64,000 bases of DNA from Polytrichum commune (lineage: Eukaryota; Streptophyta; Polytrichopsida; Polytrichales; Polytrichaceae): NCBI GenBank assembly GCA_950295325.1, contig OX485808.1:30214527-30278526 (forward strand), written 5' to 3'. The notes under the pieces are model-generated. The model ran no database searches. It was given only the letters and a program-made list of their open reading frames with translations, and had not been told where the DNA came from. This document shows positions 21,260 to 32,570 of the stretch, piece after piece. A program made the translations under genes and the position numbers. How positions within the stretch are numbered: the first letter of the stretch is position 1; every line of letters starts with the position of its first letter.

Positions 21260-23308
21260 ACCCCGCTAAGTTTATCTTGGGTAAACTTTTGTAAGACCAC
21301 ACAAGGGCATGGGTGTGCACATACAAATTAATGGTCACTTTAAGGGAGTTAATTCAAAACGGCCTAATCAAACAATTTTCCCATTTAAAATTTTGGCGAT
21401 CAAGGAGAATTTGAAATCTAGTATTGAAATTTACAACACCATGGATATACATTCATAATACCCAACTGCCACTATAAAATTCAATGATGTTTTTTTAATA
21501 CTATACTCAGTACTTGGGTCAATAATGATTATGCCATGTTCAATTTTATGTTATCTAGCACAGTGTCCAGGGAGATTTTTGGGCATAATCAGTCAAAATC
21601 CGAGTGCTTTCAAGTCCAACCGGTTACATTCTTGTGATCTTTCGGTTTTTATTTATTAATGTCGGGTATATTCCATAGATTCCCCTAAAGTGATGGATAA
21701 TTTTCCTTGAAGACTTGAACTTTGACCGGTTTTGTCTCATTGAACTCAACCGGTTCATTTGTAACTAGCGGTCAGTTTTCCCCGTCCATTGATCTAGCAT
21801 GCACTTACCGAAAGCAAAATGTAATTTGAAATATGGGCACCCAAATAATAAAAATGAAAAAGATAGAAAATCTTGATGATTTAGAGTTGGTTTGTATTGA
21901 ATATGTTGGGACCCGCACACAAGCAATGCCTACATAGCAACACACCTATTGTTGTAAAGAATTCTAACTTGCACCATTCACATGTAATTCACACAATGAT
22001 GTCCAAAGTATGTGATTTGAATTGCACTATGTAGTCTCCTTGAGAACTCGCTAATCACTCAAAATTTAATTTGCATTTATATTCCAGTCTTTTGAAAACA
22101 TTCAACTCTTTCCCCAAGTCTAATTAGTCTACCTCATTTAAGAGAGACTTTGCAACATACCGTAGAGGTCTCTCTCATTCATCTATACTTGTGTTGGCAT
22201 GTAGTTTCAAGGTGGGATACTAGTAGGTCTTACCGAATGTGAGCATGACACATGGCAAGCTTGAAGGGAAAATCAATATTTTGTGTCGGAATAGAGAGCC
22301 CTCTATGGTGCTACCAATGGAGGTGCCTTACTAGCACGACCACCACATGTGGAAGTACACTATTTTTTTGTTAGTTATGTTAGCATTTGGTTCCCAATGG
22401 ATTTGTTGGCTCCATCTTACTTTTCACATCATAAAATCTTGGATACCCAAGACATGCAACAATCAACCCACATAACATTATTGAGCCATGTGGGTCGGTT
22501 CCATGACCTTGGAATATGCCAAGGCCCTCGAACAAACTAGAAATATTTGTTACTATTCGTACATTCAGGCTGAACTTGGAAATTTGGGTGGAGTTATACT
22601 CCTAGCACTATGCGCACGAATTACTAGTCATGCCAAGAATATTTGCAAAAAAGATTGTTCATCCCAACATTATATCATATAAAATTTGTTAATAGCACAC
22701 TATCGTTGAAAATACCAACACTCTGCACAATACTCTTACTATTCAAACTGACACTATTCATTATTCTTATCGGCATCAATTTCCAAGTTTCATCCCATGA
22801 AGGTAGGATAGTGGCGGCCCATGACATATGCTAAATATAGAATGAGGCACAACCATGCAGTTGAATAATGTTATGCATGTTTTGGAACGCTATGATTGCA
22901 TTGCCCTCCGTAATAAATGTGCTAATCATTAAAAAAAACTAAACATAATTGATGCCAAGATGAATCAAAATCCATTGACCTTTATTACGATTGGCTAAAA
23001 GTGTGACTTTCATACTTGATGGACAAGGTGAAGAACAATCATCAGAAGGACCTTCTCACCTACCCAAATAGTGAATTAATTAGGAAAGGAAGAAAAAAAA
23101 TGCTAACCACGTCAAGATCCAAATATTAAAGTCCTTAATAGATCATTCCAAGCCATTTGGTCTAGATGATGTGCAACTTTATTAATCCAAAGTACAAGAT
23201 ACACAATTATAAATAAATAACAAAAATAACAAAAATGCCTTGAAAAATATACAGTTGAAAACGCTCACACCCACTTTTTGGCTTCATAAGAATTTGGGAT
23301 ATTTTAGT
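21260..23308. other. Non-coding duplicated sequence to the copy-1 breakpoint
   Basis: Matches 61964-63992. It includes MITE B (22157-22311). Short frames at 22349-22834 are kept in copy 2 but resemble no protein I know and have no coding signature. Homology ends at 23308. Confidence 0.5.
22157..22311. mobile_element. MITE family B, element 1
   Basis: About 155 bp with inverted ends built on TAGAGGTCTCTCTCATTC and ATAGAGGGCTCTCTATTC. A copy in the opposite orientation is at 29967-30123 and the duplicate is at 62853-63008. Confidence 0.6.
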
Positions 23309-23660
23309 TGATATATAGTTGAGTGGCGGAGCCGGTGGAAGGTTGTTTCAATGCACCCTGGCTATGGACTACAGGTATAACTCCATCGGGGTTCTGAGTT
23401 TTTTTCGCTGGCTGCGGCCTTGCTGATCTCCGTTGTTGTGGTGCAAAGGAAGAAGAGCTGCATGGGATGTATGATACTTTGAACATCGAGCCCACCATGA
23501 TCTGTAGCTGCCTGTTGTTGCAACGCCGACTCCATCACAATTCGCAGCAAGTGAGGAGGAAGCTGCCATATATCAACAGTCGGCCTGTGGCAATAGCTCT
23601 TCCAGTTGGTCTCATGAGAGCTTTCCGGGCCAGCATCACGTGGGGGTGCTTCTAACGCTC
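23309..23660 (-). other. Possible minus-strand exon fragment, unrecognised
   Basis: The minus strand between about 23650 and 23370 has an open frame with protein-like composition (SHETNWKSY, then PPHLLRIVMESALQQQ and GGLDVQS). I do not recognise the family. GC content is higher than in the flanks. It starts exactly where homology to copy 2 stops. It may be a captured gene fragment or part of a transposon; no splice structure could be set. Confidence 0.3.
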
Positions 23661-23747
23661 ATGCGGTGATTGCTGTTGCAGGTTTAACCAGTCCTCCTTC
23701 CCCACATGCTGGAAGCTGCTCCTGTTGGTTGCTCATGTGTCTATATG

Positions 23748-23797
23748 GGTCACGGGTAGATCACTCTAAGGCATTTTTGTGCACCACGTGCGGTTCG

Positions 23798-23828
<31 letters not shown>

Positions 23829-24275
23829 GGTTATTTACCTCCAAGGGGCCAAGGGCTTAATTAAAGCCTCCCTATAATTACTTAAATTTCAAAAAAGGCC
23901 CATTTGTTTGCACCCTTCCATTACTTATTTTATGTACTCTATATTCCTTTTAAGTAATAAACGGGCGTGGGGAAGACGACCCCAACAACGGCGTGTTCCC
24001 TTTTCATTCATTTTTGGACAGACGGAAATCCCAATTATCATCCATCCCCGTGAGTCCTATCTTCAACCCCTATATTAATTTTACAAAAAAATAATGGCCC
24101 ACGTTTTAGGTCCATCTAACTTACTTATAATGGGATTGTCTACATTTAATGGCCCCTTCATTATTTGGAATTCCTTTATAATTTTTATTTCAAATGATTT
24201 TAATCCTCTCTATATTATGCCGCACATCGTTTTTAAAATGCACTAAGTGATCTACCCGTGATATGGGTGTTGTTT
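23748..24275. mobile_element. Candidate inverted-repeat element with T29 tract
   Basis: GGGTCACGGGTAGATCACT at about 23753 is repeated in inverted orientation at about 24248-24272 (AGTGATCTACCCGTGATAT). The 530-bp interval holds a T29 run at 23800-23828 and nothing coding. No clear target duplication was seen, so it may be a MITE or a chance foldback. Confidence 0.4.
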
Positions 24276-24640
24276 TTTGTAGGACGTTTGTAGTTCATGT
24301 GGGGTTTGTAAATTTGATGGGAGGTGTATGCATATTATTGTTAGCAATGGTTCTACTCATAAAAAGTAATGACATAAACAATACTTCATACCAAATTTGG
24401 AAATTTGAAATTAATTCTCTATTGGAAAATTTGTTGGCATGAACCACCCAACCACAAGACAAGATTAAAGACCTTTACTCTTGCTCAAGAGCCCTTTACA
24501 TAACTCCCCACCATGCCCGGTTGTCTTAATTTTAATCAAAGTAAAAGCATGTTCATTATTAGCAAATATAATGAACTGTGTTTTTACTTTAAACTCATTC
24601 TAGACTACCATTATCTTAGTTCTAGTCAACATGTACCAAT
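24276..24640. other. Unassigned AT-rich spacer
   Basis: I see no gene, repeat or motif here. The base composition changes to A/C-rich on the plus strand at about 24640. Confidence 0.4.
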
Positions 24641-27600
24641 AATCGCCCGTATTACATATATAAATAAAAACATTCCATGACAACAAAATCATATACAACA
24701 ACTCTAACAACACACAAACACAAACATAGCTGATACTCCGAACCCACCTCAGCTAGCATACTAGCAATGATACCCAAATTTATACACACAAATGAAAACC
24801 TTACCGAAGTCCCAACCCCCAACTCAATATTGCCATAGCTCCAAGCAATTGTAATCAACAACAAACCCATAACATCCATACTCATTTTAAATATGTACAT
24901 GCCAACACAACTCCAAGATACACACCTCATACAAGAAATCCAAAGTCATATCGAAACATTGGTAAATCAACACCCAAAACACCAAACTATCCTAACATGT
25001 GATTTAATCGGGACATACTACTAAAGGGTAGATCATCCAACGGCATACCATCTCCCCAAACTTAAACAACAAGCCTGCACAAGATCACCCATCGCCATAA
25101 GACTCTTCCTACTTTCGAGTATACAAAATACACACCACCACTACAAACCGCGCATTCCCCATCAAAAAGACCCCACTAGAGCAAGCATGGAGATCCAATT
25201 CGACATACGCCAACTTCACAAATAATGCAAAGACAAAATTCCAGCCATAACTTGATAAATTATACACATACGGTATCACAATGCTACCACAAATCCAAAA
25301 CAAATAGACTATAGCCATACTAGCCCCGGAGTAATTCCGAACCACATACAAACACGCACCCAAAATCATAAAAGATGCATTACAACAAGCCCATTCACTA
25401 TTCCCTCCCCTGCCAACACTCAAACCCAATCGGAACCACCCACAAACAACACAACGCACACTTGCAACCATCGCACATGACATAAAGACCCCACCACAAC
25501 CTATACTAGGGCAAACAATCCACACCATAATTAATGAAAAAACCACCACCAAAGAAGATAAGTGGGGGGCAAGCCATCAAAAAAAACGTACCTATGCCAA
25601 TGGCAAACCCCAAGAGGAGCCACATAACAATGGAGCATAGAGGACGACCTCCTGCAGCCAGACAACATACTACTAGACCATAATTTACTACTTATAACAC
25701 AATACCATATGAAGGCTCTAAAACAAAAAACCACCCAAACCTACACTACATACCTCAACCATACCCAAACAAAGGTCAACAAATTCATACATCCCCCACT
25801 AAAAATCACCAACCTCAAGTTATCCACACAAGAGTGCAACCCGGACAAGGACATCCTCACAAATAAACCAACCCTACAAATACAAGACGCAAAGTCCCAC
25901 ATATACAACCAAGGCAAAAACTACATGGCCACCATCACTACAAAAAAACTCCATTAACTATGGAACCGATACTCCCATATTAACCTCCCGCACCTAACCA
26001 ACTTCCTAAAACCCCAACCACAAGCCTTTGAAACCGAAATCCTATGGCTTATACAAAGATACATAACTATATTCCCCAAGGAAAAACCAAAAAATATACA
26101 ACCCAACAACAACCACCATACGCTACATCTGGAAATCACCAAACTGCTAATAGATCCCTTTAAAAGCACGCGTTCATACTACTCCTCCCCACTTACTTGC
26201 CCCATCCAACTCACACAATACAATTCACCCCACCACCATGACATAATATTCGGCTTCTTGGGCCACGTAAAATCCTCCAGATGGGAAGGAATAGGCCTAG
26301 CGTATCCCACATACCACAACGCATCCCTAAAAGCCATCCACTGGGCTAGAATGGCAGCCAAAGAAGACGCCCACACAATCACCATCCTAATAATCAACCG
26401 CAACGACTAGACATCACAAAAACTCCCAATCACCACACACGTAGACATACATATAATAGCAACCACCCCACCCCACGCTATACATTATGACCCCACACCA
26501 TAATGGACAAAATACTACAAACGCATAGAACCATCCTTGACATCAATAATATATGCATACATAACCAAGTAAACCTCACAACAAACTTACAAACCCCACA
26601 CGAACTACAACAAGTCCTAAAGACCACAATTAACATACACGTAGACAAATACCCCATTAAACCAAACCCCTCACACACCCATGTTAAATTCTCCGAAGCA
26701 TGGAAAGATGCCACCAAAACAAACGCCCCCATCCCAATAAACACCTACTAGCCAAATACAACCACATCCGTCCCCTTAAATACCACCCACAACATTGCAT
26801 TTACACATATGACACATTTATCCCACCCACCATAAACTTTGAAGACCAAATAGAGGGCAATACAACCATATCAAGAATCTATAACCCCAACAACAACACA
26901 CAAATAACAGAGTGATTCCCAAGCTACCAAAACATCTTGCAAGCATGACTTCACACAATACTCATTGCTATCAAAACCTTACAAACCACTCAACTAAACA
27001 TACACATATTTACAAACAACCTAAATATCATATTCTTAATCAACAATCACATACAACACCCGACATCCCAACATCATCACCCCAAAAAACTATTAATAGC
27101 AACAATTGTACACAAAATATACTAGACCCCACACACAATTCACATCCATAACGTACGCGCACACTCGGGCATTACTGGAAATGAAATAGCTGACACACTA
27201 GCCAACAAAGGAATACTTAAAGAAAAATTGACCACCACCCCACACATACACACGGCTCCCTACTAGCTAGTAAGTTGCCCAACAACTACACATGACGGAG
27301 CCATTCGCAACCTTTGCACATTCATAGCAAAAGAACACGGAAACTGTGAAACTAAAACAACCAAAACCAAATTCCCATACATGGACAAATGGTTATCCGA
27401 CACTCAAATAAACCAAAAACTCTCCAACCACTTTTGGAAAAATGAAAACGTAACAGATGCCCAAATCACCCAAAAGTTCAAATTCGGATACGCACAATAC
27501 GTGGGTAGCCACATGATGAATATCTTCTGGCCCCCTTACACATCAAAACCCAATTGCACATTGTGTCAACACAATGACAAAGACACCTGGCCCCACCTTC

Positions 27601-28690
27601 TATCAACATGTGAACACCCATACTTAAAAGGCCTAAGAATCGCCTCGGGGGGGGGGGGGTAGTCATTGGTTGGAGTAGCAATATACGTGCGAACAAATGA
27701 TAGGGTATTTTAAAAATATGGGGGCAAAAAATTATAAATGGACTTAAGAGTAATATAGGGTATCAAAAATGACACTGGACATCTTTAAAGTACTATAGGG
27801 TATGGAATAATAGGTGATTTGGAATTATAAGTAATGCAAGCCATTTTTCTATTAACCCAAAGTAGAAATTTACATAATGATAGCATGTGAAAAAAAAAAA
27901 AAATTGAAAGTAATACCCCCCTATAAAATAGTGGTTGTTCGCACCTATATCCTTAATTTTTTAACACACTGCCCCCCCCCCCGAGAGAATCGCACGACAC
28001 AATAAAGGAGTACACCTCATTACCCAAACACTATAAGCTAACAAAAACACCTGGTTCTTCACACTAACCAATGCAGGCAACCTTAACAACAAACCACCCA
28101 AACAAACAATCCTAGACTAGCTCTTTAAATGTACATGTTCCCAAATAATATGCCTATGCTAGCCAAATTACGACCAAACATTCTATGCATAATCGGCATC
28201 CCGAACCACACACAAATACCAATATCACCCTCCCCCACACTCACAATCCAACTCATTGAATTCACATATAGCCACGATAGATACCCCGATCATGCCGTCA
28301 CACACAAACACACTAAATACAACCCTCTAATCAAAACCTTACAAAACAATGGATGGAAAACCAACTTCCTCATTATCATCACAACTGGAGTTAGAGGCAC
28401 CATACACAAACACTCCATTAACAAACTTAACAATTTAAAACTCCCAAAACCAACCATTAAAACCCTCATGAAGAAAATACACCAGAATGCCATCAAATAC
28501 CTTACAAATCTCGTCCTAAACACAAGAAAACTTGAAAACAAACAAGCACCCGTTGCCCCCCACCCCCACCCCCAAACACGCACACAATGAAATGGGAAAA
28601 CATATACAAACACATGAGCCCACTCACGGACAACCGTGATCAACACTAGGTTTACGGGCTCACATTCATGCCAACACCTAGCTACGGGCG
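24640..28690 (+). pseudogene. A/C-rich LINE with RNase H domain, degenerate
   Basis: The plus strand is strongly A+C-biased, unlike its surroundings. Translation shows a degraded RNase H domain: IFTNNLNIIFLINNHIQHP near 27005, then VRAHSGITGNEIADTLANKG near 27150-27210. A Cys/His knuckle typical of LINE C-termini follows (CTLCQ...HLLSTCEHP, about 27555-27620). A C-terminal domain with IQLIEFTY, WKTNFLIIITTGVRG and IKYLTNLVLNTRKLENKQAP ends near 28590. Upstream, 25600-26400 is open but interrupted and probably covers the reverse transcriptase region; I could not place its catalytic motif. Several stops and frameshifts show it is inactive. A 342-bp hAT-like element interrupts it. Confidence 0.72.
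27644..27985. mobile_element. hAT-like MITE with poly-G/poly-C ends, nested in the LINE
   Basis: 342 bp, starting CTC plus G13 and ending with a C run plus GAG, so both ends read CTCGGGGGG inwards. It is flanked by a perfect 8-bp target duplication agaatcgc (27636-27643 and 27986-27993). Removing one duplication and the element joins the LINE sequence around the RNase H-linked C-terminal region. An 8-bp duplication is diagnostic of hAT-type integration. It has no coding capacity. Confidence 0.88.
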
Positions 28691-29004
28691 TTACTTTTTC
28701 TTTTTCTTTTTGTGTTGTTGAATTTGGAATATGTGCGTAGTATATAGAGATCTTTAGATGCTTTGTAATGTACACAATTAAGAGGGCCTATGTGATCCCT
28801 TAAAATGAAAAATAAATTTCACTTTGATCTTTGATAAGTTTCTCTTCTCAACCCCGCTTTTGAAACTTTAAATGATAATGCTTGTGATAACGCAATTGTT
28901 AACTGGATGAGATAGTTCCCATTTGATCCAACGGCCAAACTTGCATGTGGATTGCAAAGTGCCCACACTAGGGCCACTTTTCCTTGGGACCACTACACCA
29001 ATTA

Positions 29005-29815
29005 AGAAATCTAGTGTCACATGCTATTTAGAGTTACTCGACGCTCTAAGTTGTTACAAAGAGTGGATGATTTTCGCAGGTAAAGTCGTTTATGTTTAGC
29101 ATTGTCCAAACAACTTAGTTGAGCTTTGCTACATAGATTATCCCAATTAGTGCGTGTTATTATTTGAAATCACGCAGTGCAATAACAACTTACTCATGAA
29201 TTTGATATTCACTAACGAAAGTTCAATACTGTTGTTCAGATAGAATATTGCAATCTCATTAAATTATTATGGCATTACGTAACTCCGCATAGGGACCCAC
29301 ACTAATTGGGATAACTAGTGTGGTAGGAAAGGAATTGTATCGTAAACATTTAATAGCCTGCATGACTCTGAATAGTATGGGACATTAAAAAAATTCATAA
29401 AGGGTGCAGGGACTCCAACAAGGCGAAGCCGCGTTTATTCCATTTGCATAAGTTAAGGATTGGAACCTTCTTCCGAATTGGCTTGGTGGGTTTGAGTGCG
29501 CAAGGTAACAAGGGCACTTGCTTGGCCCTGCTTCATCGGCGCTCGTGTCCCCAATTTTTTCCTGATGGGGGAGGTTATATATTATATAAGCACCGAATTC
29601 CAATGCACCTCAAGTGGGTATCTTCTATTGTCCGTATCTTCTATTGTCCCGGTGTTGCACCAATTGTGCTACCTTGTGATCTTGCTTTCGGGTGCTAATA
29701 AGTTCCGACAATTTCATCGTGCTGGGGAGAAGGTGTCAAGGGTGGTTAAAAATATGTGGAGGACGGGGTCCACCCAACCACATCGTCAACTTGTGCACAT
29801 CTGGCTGTCTTGAAA
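29005..29815. repeat. Dispersed 0.8-kb repeat, copy 1
   Basis: Aligns with 34618-35440 including an embedded MITE C and a block containing CGGCGCTCGTGTCCCCAA. The minus strand of the other copy is open for 160 codons but this copy is not, so coding is unlikely. Probably a non-autonomous element. Confidence 0.6.
29138..29314. mobile_element. MITE family C, element 1
   Basis: 177 bp with inverted ends TTATCCCAATTAGTGCGTGT (left) and TTATCCCAATTAGTGTGGGT (right, reverse complement). Confidence 0.7.
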
Positions 29816-29966
29816 GTTGTGACTTTTCAAGTGGAGTGTAATACATTAGCGTAACCCTTAAGGTATGCATCGTGCAATGTCTAGGGAACACCAAAGTAAA
29901 ACCGGCGTCCATGATTTAAGAATAATCTAATATTCAAGAACATAGTTATATCTCTAGGTAACCGTA

Positions 29967-30123
29967 CATAGAGGGCTCCCTATTCTGACAGAAGTTCATT
30001 AATTTCCTTCAAAATTTGCCGGGTATAGTATGATGCTCACATTCAACACGGCCCACTTGTATCCCACGTGGTAACTACATTCCGGCACATGTAAAGATGA
30101 AAGAGGGAGCCCTCTATAGTATG
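29967..30123. mobile_element. MITE family B, element 2 (inverted)
   Basis: About 157 bp; ends ATAGAGGGCTCCCTATTC and, in reverse complement, ATAGAGGGCTCCCTCTTT. Internal sequence matches the reverse complement of 22157-22311. Confidence 0.6.
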
Positions 30124-32206
30124 TGTGACAATATTGGGCACCTTGCTTTGTTGTTCATTGTATTTGAGTTTCTTCCTTGTTTTAGAATGTAGTACTACGT
30201 AGTCTCGAGTTTTTCTTCCAACTGGACCATCAAGTGGATATTAACTTCCGTCAATCATAAGCCATCATAGTCCGTTACTTTGGTTGTATTATAATTTATA
30301 AACTCCATTCATTGGGTGGAAACTCTTACGAAGACAAAGAATAATGAAACCCTGACATATAAACAGTTGGGGGTGATGATTTTACAACTGACTTCAATTA
30401 TTCTTGAATTCTTCATGTAAATTCAATAATTATACATCCATTATTCTTTACTAAAATGCAAGGTATGTGAATAGTCATATCTACTCCCCTTATTTCCATG
30501 ATATTTTATATATACCACTTACGTAATTTGATGATGTTATGTCAAATACTACATTACATGCATAAATGTTTCACACACCTAGAGCACTATTTTACGTTTT
30601 TTTACCCTTAATTAATATACAAAATCCTATATTTTATCACACGTAGTTTGTACTTTATTTTTTTGCTAGTGCCCCCCTACTTTGAACTACGTGCTTTCAA
30701 TATTTGATTGATGTTGTCAAAAGCAATGCTATGTAAAAGTTATGCATTGTTTTGATAGTTTCACAATGATAGAAAATTTGGAATTAGTTATAATTTGGGT
30801 TAAAAGACACAAATTGGGTGCCCTTGGATACAAACACATACCTTGTATTTTGATCATTTATGTCAAATGTGAGATTTGATAAAAAAATCAAGATAAAAAA
30901 TTATCCCTTCCCCGTGGAATACAATAGTTTACAAAAGCAAAGCACATAAACCAAACGTATTTGGTGAGGTTTGTAGAATTTGTGTATTTGGCCATATATT
31001 TTGCCCTAAGTTCTTCATCATGACCACGTGATCACACCTCGGTCGATGTTAAACACAAGCAACAAACATTACAAATAATGTGGAAAATTCTTCAAAGTAA
31101 TAATTCTCCAAAAATCATTCTACGAGATTTCTCATTTAAAAAAATCCAAGGCTTTGAATTGTGAAAAAAGAAATAAAATCCTACATGATAAGAAAAAGCT
31201 CTTCAAATTTGGAGATCATTCTCCAACCCACATTACATTTTCCAACCACTAATTCCTCCCTACTCACTTGACCTAAGTCATGTCCATAAGATAGTAGCCA
31301 TTCACCCTAACTACATGGACACTTCTTAGTCACCGCTGGGCGTTTTCCGAATCTATGATGTCTACTTTACCAAAATGGACACATCAATAGGTGAGGTCAG
31401 CCTTGCGTTGTGCTACACGACAATTTTGACAAGGCTTTATTCTAAGCAGTTGCCTTCCGTAATGGCAAACAACATATCTTGCAAAAAGAATGGGAATCAT
31501 GTCAAAGGAAGTTGCCCGCACTTAATCTACAAATAATTTATTTTTCATTTATCAAGTGTGAATCTTTAAATCGTGAATAATCGATCAATAAATACCTTCA
31601 AAATTTGTAGAATTTTGTTCAACCCACTATAGGGTGATGTTCCGGAGCATCTACCAAAGTGGAGGGTGAAAACACTGATTGCTATATAGAGCTTGAGTGT
31701 TTCTATATTTAGTCAAATCAATGCCTACATCACACATAGAGACTCCAAATTAACATGAATACATTAATGTAGGATGAAGCAACATCAAATTTGTAGAAAG
31801 TAAGTTTTTATCAATGTCTAGTCCGTATCATTCGGGTATCTAAGGTAGACATGCCTAATTCAATTACTTATGCTAATCAAACACTTGTATTTCAATAGTA
31901 CATGGTTTGGTGTGATTTTCTGAACATATACCAAAAAGAGGTATGTATGAATGGGACTGGTGTTCAAAATATGATATCCATTTTAGGCTCCAAAACTAAA
32001 CATAATTTTGGGGAAGGGGATACATATGATCATTTAGGAGCCATTTAACAAGTGCAAAAATCCTCACTTTGATAATAAATAAGATATTCACACAAGCTCC
32101 AAATATTACGAGGAAAGTGGTCCATGGCCTTGATTTAGACTTGCTAAACCATCTCATAGGTACTAATCGCGTGTTTCATATCCTAGGAGAAGTGGGCTAG
32201 ACTGAT

Positions 32207-32399
32207 TCATCCCAATTAGTGCGTGTTATTATTCGGAGTCACGCATTACTTAATGAGAACGTAGCATTTTACCAAGCAAAGTCATTTATATAGCCTATAA
32301 TATCCAATTGAACTTTCGTTAAGGAACATTGAACTCCCGAGTAAGACGTTATTGCACCGTGTAACTCCCCGAGTAGTGACACGCACTAATTGGGATAAT
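32207..32399. mobile_element. MITE family C, element 2
   Basis: About 193 bp with ends TCATCCCAATTAGTGCGTGT and TTATCCCAATTAGTGCGTGT (reverse complement of the right end), nearly perfect inverted repeats. Confidence 0.75.
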
Positions 32400-32570
32400 C
32401 AAGTGTGGTTGGAAAAAAGTAAGCATTTAAAGCCCACCTATCTTAATTAGTGTGACACTTAAGTCCCTCCGCACTCAACTAATAACCTAAGTCATGTCGA
32501 TGATTATTACTAAGTAGCTGACTACGTGGCCACTCCCCAGTCGCCGTTGGGCGCAAGCAACAACAAAGGT

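Larger units (their letters stand above)
1..23308. repeat. Segmental duplication, copy 1
   Basis: This block is collinear with 42387-63992. Both blocks carry the kinase-NB-ARC-LRR gene, a ferroportin-like relic, a LINE relic, MITEs, a MULE-like element and a hAT-like element in the same order and orientation. By eye most shared stretches look well over 90 percent identical. The interval 10007-12940 here is replaced by unrelated sequence at 48738-51176 in copy 2. Homology stops near 23308, just where copy 2 reaches the window end. The left edge of the duplication is not visible because copy 1 begins at base 1. Confidence 0.93.
28691..32570. other. Non-coding spacer with MITEs and a repeat unit
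   Basis: Contains MITE C elements (29138-29314, 32207-32399), MITE B (29967-30123) and an 0.8-kb segment (29005-29815) repeated at 34618-35440. Two short copies of a motif around GACCTAAGTCATGTC ending in a CGCTGGGCG-like block occur at about 31268-31345 and 32488-32555. The rest is featureless AT-rich DNA. Confidence 0.5.

Noticed and set aside
25109-25734. Minus-strand hydrophobic ORFs resembling membrane proteins
   Set aside because: Antisense of an A/C-rich LINE; G/T-rich codons give V, L, C and F by composition alone.
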